DNA from: Acidaminococcus fermentans_A
GTDB lineage: Bacteria > Bacillota > Negativicutes > Acidaminococcales > Acidaminococcaceae
Assembly: GCF_052216985.1 (NCBI RefSeq)
Contig: NZ_JBQOUY010000015.1
Location: forward strand, 1-61,544
DNA length: 61,544 bases
Direction of reading: 5' to 3'
Made by a program: the position numbers and the translations under genes. The notes below the pieces were generated by a model. The model saw nothing but the letters and a program-made list of their open reading frames with translations, did no database searches and was not told the origin of the DNA. This document shows positions 56,953 through 61,544 of the stretch, one piece after another. Each line of letters starts with the position of its first letter. The first letter of the stretch is position 1.

Positions 56953-57018
56953 CATCAAAAAAATTGATGGAAATATAAAATACATCAATTAGATTTTAAC
57001 ATTATCTGAATATATAAT
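56953..57018. promoter_or_regulatory. Candidate LysR boxes and transporter promoter
   Basis: CATCAA-N5-TTGATG (56953-56969) and ATTGATG-N13-CATCAAT (56963-56989) share a half-site, giving three half-sites between the divergent LysR and transporter genes. TATAAT at 57013-57018 is a likely -10 for the transporter with no strong -35, as expected for a LysR-activated promoter. Confidence 0.55.
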
Positions 57019-57081
57019 CAACATAACGAAACTTTCCGATTGGCCAGCGGGAGAAAAGTACAGGAGAGCGAGGAGAAAGTT

Positions 57082-58347
57082 ATGGAGCAAAGTACGATTG
57101 CTATCGTCATCTTAGTGATGACCATGTTGCTGGTTATGAATGATCGGATTCCCTTGGCGGTGACTTCCATGTTGGCTGCACTGGCGATGTCGCTGACTGG
57201 GATCCAGCCTTTAGGAAAGGCATATGCTTATTTTGGGAATACCACGATTGTTTTTTGTGGGGCGACGATGATCATATGCAATGGGTTGTTTGAAACAGGT
57301 GCAATCCAAAAGGTCAGTGACTTGCTGTTCCGGAAGATGGCCCAAAAAAGTGAGCGTGCGCTGGTTGCAGCGATTTCTCTTTTTACAGGGCTGATTACTG
57401 GTTTTACGACCAATTCCGCCATTGCCGCGACTATGGTGCCTGTTGCCCGGTCTATTGCCATGGAATCCCACGGCAAGGTCAAAGCCAAAAATCTGTTGAT
57501 GCCTGTGGGGATGATGAGCACCATCGGATCGCCTTTGTCTCTGTCAGGAGCTGCCGCTGTTTCCATGGCTGGGGCTATGGTCAATGAAGCGGGAGGAAAT
57601 CTGGGATTTTTTTCCATGGCACCGATTACACTGATCCTTTTGGCCGTCAGTACGCTCTACTTTGCTACGGCAGGATATTGGATTATGAAGAAAAGTTTTG
57701 ATTTTGAAGATCCGGTGGTGGAACTCCCTGCTGTAAATATGAAGCAAGTCCCCAGGTGGAAACCGATTTTGAACCTTGTAGTATTTTTCTTGATGATTGC
57801 AGGCTTCATTTCTGGGATCTGGAATGTCGCCATTGTTTCGCTGCTGTGTGTGGCTGTTCTCTGCCTGACCCACTGTATCTCGATGAAAGCGGCGATCCGT
57901 TCTTGTGATTGGAACGTGCTGATCGTCATGGCAGGAGTCACTTCGATGGCCAATGGGCTGGATGCCAGTGGTGCCGGGAAAGTCATTGCCCATGCGTTCT
58001 TGCAGTTGATGGGCGGCAGCGAGGCCAGTCTTCCCATGATGATGGTCGCAATGGGTCTGGTCGGCTGGTTCCTTTCCCAATTCATGAGCAACACTGCGGC
58101 CAATGCCATTGTCATCCCTATTGCACTTTCGCTGGGTATGGCAATGAATATCAATGTACTCTATTTTTGCGTCCCGGTCATCATTGGGACAGCCATTGCC
58201 ATTACTACACCCCTGGCATCTCCGACAACCGTAATCGTCATGCAGGGAGGGTTTCGCTTTAAAGATTTTGTCAAAGTAGGGATTCCACTCAGCATCATAT
58301 TACTGCTCATCATGTTTCTGCTTTCGCCTCTGTTTTTTCCCACCTGA
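57082..58347 (+). CDS. SLC13/DASS-type carboxylate transporter
   Basis: Membrane carrier of 421 residues with about eleven helices, ion-transporter superfamily. The first-half motif ITGFTTNSAIAATMVPVARSIA with MSTIGSPLSLSGAAAV and the second-half FLSQFMSNTAANAIVIPIALSLGM with TTPLASPTTVIV correspond to the paired SNT-type loops that bind Na+ and dicarboxylate. Likely substrates are di- or tricarboxylates. First gene of a rightward unit with a hydrolase and LeuC/LeuD-like dehydratase, controlled by the divergent LysR. GAGGAG precedes ATG 57082. Confidence 0.83.
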   Translation: MEQSTIAIVILVMTMLLVMNDRIPLAVTSMLAALAMSLTGIQPLGKAYAYFGNTTIVFCGATMIICNGLFETGAIQKVSDLLFRKMAQKSERALVAAISLFTGLITGFTTNSAIAATMVPVARSIAMESHGKVKAKNLLMPVGMMSTIGSPLSLSGAAAVSMAGAMVNEAGGNLGFFSMAPITLILLAVSTLYFATAGYWIMKKSFDFEDPVVELPAVNMKQVPRWKPILNLVVFFLMIAGFISGIWNVAIVSLLCVAVLCLTHCISMKAAIRSCDWNVLIVMAGVTSMANGLDASGAGKVIAHAFLQLMGGSEASLPMMMVAMGLVGWFLSQFMSNTAANAIVIPIALSLGMAMNINVLYFCVPVIIGTAIAITTPLASPTTVIVMQGGFRFKDFVKVGIPLSIILLLIMFLLSPLFFPT

Positions 58348-58419
58348 AAAAGAAAGGAATCTGCTTGAAGGCTGGCAACAACAGAGGGGAAATCAAGAAT
58401 AAATCATAAGGAGAAAAAT

Positions 58420-59334
58420 ATGGATATCAATGAGAAATATTTTGCAGGTTTTGAACATCGGATCATCGATACCGGAGAAGTGAAAATCCATGCTTGGTGT
58501 GGGGGAAGTGGGCATGAGGCTGTATTGCTGCTGCACGGGCACCCGGAAAGCCATCTGACTTGGTATGCTGTAGCCTCCCGTCTGGCGGAGAGATACCGTG
58601 TGGTCATACCGGATATGAGAGGTTATGGAGAAAGCAGCAAGCCCCATGGATTGCCTGACCATTCTACGTATTCCAAAAGGGCGATGGCTAGGGATCAGGT
58701 ATTTGTCATGGAAAAATTGGGGTATCAGAAATTCCATATTGCCGGACACGACCGTGGCGGGCGTGTATGTCACCGTATGATGCTGGACTATCCGGAGAAA
58801 ATCAAATCCTGCCTATTGCTGGATATCATCCCTACCCTTGATGTTTATAACAGAACAGATCGGGAAATCGCCACGAAGTATTGGCACTGGTTCTTTTATA
58901 TTCAGCCGGAGCCTTTTCCAGAAACTTTCTTGGGTGCAGAACCTGCCTATTTCATCCGCAGCAATATCCGCAAGAAAACCATTCCGGGAACCATTGGAAA
59001 GCAGCAATTTCCGGAAGATATCGTACGCGAATATATCCGGTATTATTCTAAACCGGCTACAGTCCATGCCATTGCCGAGGATTATCGGGCAAGTGCAACC
59101 ATCGATTGGAAGCTGGATATGGCAGATTTGGGACGTACCATTCAAACCCCCATCTGTTGTTTGTGGGGATCCAATGGAAATATCTGCAAGTATTGGGATG
59201 TATTGGGTATCTGGAAGAAGCTGGCCAATCATGTAACTGGTTATGGAATCCCAGGCTGTGGGCATTTTGTACCGGAAGAAAAACCGGAAACTGTCATCCG
59301 GGAACTAGAAAAAATGATTGAGGCCAACCGCTGA
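58420..59334 (+). CDS. Alpha/beta hydrolase resembling fluoroacetate dehalogenase
   Basis: 304-residue hydrolase closely following the fluoroacetate/haloacetate dehalogenase layout: FAGFEHRIIDTGEVKIHAW opening, LLHGHPESHLTWYAVA, RGYGESSKP, and the nucleophile motif AGHDRGGRVCHRM, where Asp is the nucleophile and the two Arg hold the substrate carboxylate. A YWHWFF segment corresponds to the His-Trp halide pocket, and PGCGHFVPEEKP gives the base His. Related epoxide hydrolases share part of this pattern, so the substrate is unproven. It stands between a carboxylate carrier and an aconitase-type dehydratase, which suggests a carboxylate substrate. AAGGAG precedes the ATG. Confidence 0.75.
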   Translation: MDINEKYFAGFEHRIIDTGEVKIHAWCGGSGHEAVLLLHGHPESHLTWYAVASRLAERYRVVIPDMRGYGESSKPHGLPDHSTYSKRAMARDQVFVMEKLGYQKFHIAGHDRGGRVCHRMMLDYPEKIKSCLLLDIIPTLDVYNRTDREIATKYWHWFFYIQPEPFPETFLGAEPAYFIRSNIRKKTIPGTIGKQQFPEDIVREYIRYYSKPATVHAIAEDYRASATIDWKLDMADLGRTIQTPICCLWGSNGNICKYWDVLGIWKKLANHVTGYGIPGCGHFVPEEKPETVIRELEKMIEANR

Positions 59335-59350
59335 AAGGAGAACAGCTATT

Positions 59351-60610
59351 ATGCATGCCATTGAGAAAATCTTTGCAAAGAATGCCGGGAAAAAGACGGT
59401 AGAAACCGGTGAAATCGTGATGGCCAAGGTGGACTTTGCAGAAATCAATGATCTGTATCTGCAGACGGTCTACTCTTTTTATGAGATGGGAGGGGAAAAG
59501 GTCTGGGACAATACCCGCTGCGCTTTTGTCTTCGACCATTATGCTCCCTGTCCTACCATCAAGAGTGCCCAGAATCACAAGGAAATGCGGGAATTTGCCC
59601 AGAAGAACAACCTGAAATATCATTTTGATACCAACAGCGGGGTCTGCCATCAGGTGATGCCGGAAGCCGGGCTGATCTATCCTGGGATGATCGTGGTAGC
59701 TACGGACAGCCATACGACTACCCATGGTGCTTTTGGTGCGGTAGGGACCGGATGTGGGGCTACAGATATGGCTACCATCCTGATGACGGGGGAACTGTGG
59801 TTCCGGATCCCGGAAATCATCGAAGTGCGGCTGGAAGGGGAAGCCCCCAAAGGGGTATTCCCGAAGGATGTGATCCTGGCCGTCTTGGGGAAGATCCGGG
59901 CTGATGGTGCTGTGTACAAAGCCATTGATTTCACTGGCAGCTATGTAGAGAACCTGAATGTGGCTGGACGGATGACCATCTGCAATATGGCAGTAGAAAT
60001 GGGCGCCAAGACCGCCTATATGCAGCCGAATCAAGCGGTCTTGGATTATGTAAAGGCCCGTGTCGTCCGTCCCTTTGAAGTGCAGTACACCGACCCAGGG
60101 TATACCTATGCAGAAAGCTATACTTTCGACGTTTCCCAATTGGAACCGGAACTGTCCTGCCCCAGCAGTGTGGAAAATGTCCATACCCTCTCCAGTGTGG
60201 TGGCTCAGGGACCGGTGAAGCTGAACCAAGGATATATCGGATCCTGCACGGGGGGACGGGAAGAAGACATTGCCATTGCCGCCAAGATCCTGAAAGGAAG
60301 ACATATCACGGAATATACCCGCTTGGTAGTGATTCCGGCTTCCAATGAAGTGATGCAGAAATGCCTGGAAAAAGGGTATATCCAGGATCTGATCAAAGCT
60401 GGAGCGACCATTTCCACCCCTGGATGTGGGGCCTGCCTGGGAGCCCATGAAGGGGTGCTGACCGCCGGAGAGGTATGCATCACCAGTACCAACCGGAATT
60501 TCCCGGGACGGATGGGATCCACGGATGCCCTGATGTACCTGGCCAGCCCGGCTACAGTGGCCGCCAGCATGGTGACCGGATATATCACAGATCCTCGGAA
60601 GTATCTGTAG
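59351..60610 (+). CDS. LeuC/aconitase-type dehydratase large subunit
   Basis: Catalytic [4Fe-4S] subunit of 419 residues: VFDHYAPCPTIKSAQNHKEMREFA, VATDSHTTTHGAFGAVGTGCGATDMA, first cluster Cys in GSCTGGREEDIAIAA, Cys pair in PGCGACLGAHEG, and STNRNFPGRMGS. The usual GSCTN is GSCTG here. Size and motifs fit the small isopropylmalate/dimethylmalate/homoaconitate-type group rather than full aconitase. With the next gene it forms a two-subunit dehydratase. The context (carrier, hydrolase, LysR) points to catabolism rather than leucine synthesis; no other leu genes are present. GGAG precedes ATG 59351. Confidence 0.87.
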   Translation: MHAIEKIFAKNAGKKTVETGEIVMAKVDFAEINDLYLQTVYSFYEMGGEKVWDNTRCAFVFDHYAPCPTIKSAQNHKEMREFAQKNNLKYHFDTNSGVCHQVMPEAGLIYPGMIVVATDSHTTTHGAFGAVGTGCGATDMATILMTGELWFRIPEIIEVRLEGEAPKGVFPKDVILAVLGKIRADGAVYKAIDFTGSYVENLNVAGRMTICNMAVEMGAKTAYMQPNQAVLDYVKARVVRPFEVQYTDPGYTYAESYTFDVSQLEPELSCPSSVENVHTLSSVVAQGPVKLNQGYIGSCTGGREEDIAIAAKILKGRHITEYTRLVVIPASNEVMQKCLEKGYIQDLIKAGATISTPGCGACLGAHEGVLTAGEVCITSTNRNFPGRMGSTDALMYLASPATVAASMVTGYITDPRKYL

Positions 60611-60629
60611 GGTGAGGGAGGAAGCAAAG

Positions 60630-61136
60630 ATGGAAACAAAGGTAACGGGAAAAATCATCGTAGTGGGAGACAATATCGATACGGATCAAATCTATCCGGG
60701 GCAGTATCTGGATATCGTAGACCCCAAAGAAATCGGCAGCCACTGCTTGTGCGGAGTGGATGAAAACATCGCTGCCAGTTTCCCCAAAGGAGGCATGGTG
60801 GTGGCCGGCCGGAATTTTGGCTGCGGGTCTTCCCGGGAACATGCCCCCATCGCGCTTTTAAATATGGGTGCAAAAGCGGTACTGGCAGATTCTTTTGCCC
60901 GGATCTTTTTCCGGAATGCCATCAATCTGGGACTTCTGCCCATTATCTGCAAGGGACTGAAGGACAAGGTGAAAGATGGGATGACCCTGACCCTGGACCT
61001 GGAAAAGTATCAGGTGATGGTGCAGGAAACTGGGGAAACCTATCCCTGTGAGAAACTGGGGACCCAGGCCATGAAGATTCTGGAAGCCGGAGGCATCAAA
61101 CTGCTGATGCGCAAGAAGATAAGGGATCAGCAGTGA
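60630..61136 (+). CDS. LeuD-type dehydratase small subunit
   Basis: Swivel-domain subunit of 168 residues: VGDNIDTDQIYPGQYLD, AGRNFGCGSSREHAPIALLNMG, DSFARIFFRNAINLGLLPI. It partners the large subunit encoded 19 bp upstream. The last codons (RDQQ and stop) lie inside the 34-bp repeat derived from luxS, read in a different frame, so its C-terminus was created or changed at the recombination joint. GGGAGG precedes ATG 60630. Confidence 0.87.
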   Translation: METKVTGKIIVVGDNIDTDQIYPGQYLDIVDPKEIGSHCLCGVDENIAASFPKGGMVVAGRNFGCGSSREHAPIALLNMGAKAVLADSFARIFFRNAINLGLLPIICKGLKDKVKDGMTLTLDLEKYQVMVQETGETYPCEKLGTQAMKILEAGGIKLLMRKKIRDQQ

Positions 61137-61154
61137 TCCCTATGAGAGGAAGAT
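61121..61154 (+). repeat. 34-bp direct repeat, right copy (end of the island)
   Basis: Exact copy of 55865-55898 from the luxS 3' end, out of its original coding frame and containing the stop of the leuD-like gene. It marks the right joint of the inserted block. Confidence 0.85.
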
Positions 61155-61161
61155 TGTGTAA

Positions 61162-61415
61162 GGTGCGTCAGAGACGCACCGGTCTCGAGTCTCATGTCTC
61201 GAGCCGCCTGAAAAATTTGCAGGCAAATTTTAGAATGTATAAAATCAGTTTCGACAACGATAAGGCAATCGTTTCTTTATCCAAGCACGATTCTGGTTTT
61301 GCACTTTCAAAAGAACCTGGCCGCAGGAAGGGTTCTTTCCAACGGCTCGAGACTCACGACGCGAGACTCGAGACCCAAATAGGGGACTGTCGCATAAGCG
61401 GCAGCCCCCTATTTT
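61162..61415. repeat. Full GGTCTCG-heptad element, copy C
   Basis: Hairpin GGTGCGTC-AGA-GACGCACC (61162-61180), heptads GGTCTCG, AGTCTCA, TGTCTCG (61181-61201), a core of about 145 bp, inverted heptads (61348-61375) and a long hairpin AAATAGGGG.../...CCCCTATTT (61377-61415). The core has AAATTTGC-AG-GCAAATTT, GATAAGG/CTTTATC (better paired than in copies A and B) and GAACC/GGTTC. The gap 61137-61544 otherwise holds one terminator. Confidence 0.8.
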
Positions 61416-61463
61416 CAGGTTCTTTGTCAAATGTTGGGGTAAGCTCCAATTCATCTACCACAC

Positions 61464-61500
61464 ACGGACGTGAGCGATTTTTGCTCATGTCTGTTTTTAT
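61464..61500 (+). terminator. Intrinsic terminator near the right edge
   Basis: ACGGACGTGAGC/GCTCATGTCTGT, 12 pairs including G-U pairs, loop GATTTTT, followed by a T-rich run. Confidence 0.75.
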
Positions 61501-61544
61501 TTTAATTTCACCATCGAAAGCAGTAAAATCCGAGAACGGAATCG

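Noticed and set aside
59351..61136. leuCD of leucine biosynthesis
   Set aside because: No leuA or leuB lies nearby; the genes follow a carrier and hydrolase under a divergent LysR, so catabolic use is more likely. Leucine synthesis is not strictly excluded.
61245..61454. Short leftward frame in the last element
   Set aside because: It is entirely composed of repeat-element sequence, and its frame is broken in the other copies.

Overview
The window looks like a chromosomal segment of an anaerobic Negativicutes bacterium, most likely Acidaminococcaceae (Acidaminococcus or a close relative). This is inferred from protein content (Rnf complex, PFOR, Ptb/Buk, a 2-hydroxycarboxylate transporter, several aconitase-superfamily dehydratases, diderm-type envelope genes) and from CGG-rich codon use. 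No 16S rRNA is present to prove it. I see no rRNA or tRNA genes, CRISPR array, prophage or replication origin.

Layout. 0.1-3.2 kb: a zinc-type ABC importer (znuCB-fur/zur leftward, znuA rightward) with paired palindromic operators. 3.2-8.3 kb: a two-component system with a Met/Gly-rich sensor, between a small secreted protein and a small membrane protein that share an upstream direct repeat, then redox genes (DJ-1/PfpI, HxlR, flavin reductase). 8.6-12.1 kb: LysR regulator divergent from a YbhJ-type aconitase-family hydratase with a candidate terminated leader RNA. 12.7-15.9 kb: a second two-component system with two envelope proteins. 16.2-18.4 kb: AmmeMemoRadiSam pair. 18.5-26.2 kb: rnfCDGEAB-apbE-NusGII-Gx transporter-UDG. 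26.5-34.3 kb: radical SAM, NlpC/P60, an AAA+ regulator without GAFTGA, trmB, and the ftsW/ftsI division pair. 34.4-38 kb: a FolD-like protein without its catalytic Lys, a FlK-like thioesterase, an acyl-CoA ligase and a lipoprotein.

38.1-52.3 kb is the metabolic centre. A LacI regulator sits between a leftward unit (an OadA-like TIM-barrel protein with an altered metal ligand, plus a CMD-like protein) and a rightward unit: PFOR, an aconitase-like protein that lost all Fe-S cysteines, a fused LeuD-LeuC dehydratase, Ptb, a 2HCT transporter and Buk. Near-identical TAAAACGTTTTA-type boxes lie at both promoters. Together they suggest a regulon importing a 2-hydroxy(di/tri)carboxylate, isomerising or dehydrating it, cleaving it to a 2-oxoacid, oxidising that with ferredoxin and making ATP through an acyl phosphate. 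Reduced ferredoxin could feed the Rnf complex encoded upstream.

53-61.5 kb: an Rpn-family nuclease gene bracketed by repeats, DUF190, luxS, then an apparent island (LysR, SLC13 carrier, fluoroacetate-dehalogenase-like hydrolase, LeuC/LeuD-like dehydratase) flanked by a perfect 34-bp direct repeat copied from the 3' end of luxS.

The most unusual feature is a class of intergenic elements with one design: hairpin, tandem heptanucleotides, structured core, the same heptanucleotides inverted, hairpin. Three unrelated sequence families (GGTCTCG, GTCATAC and GACGTCA heptads) share the architecture, and a simpler CAGTGAC version lies only between hairpins.
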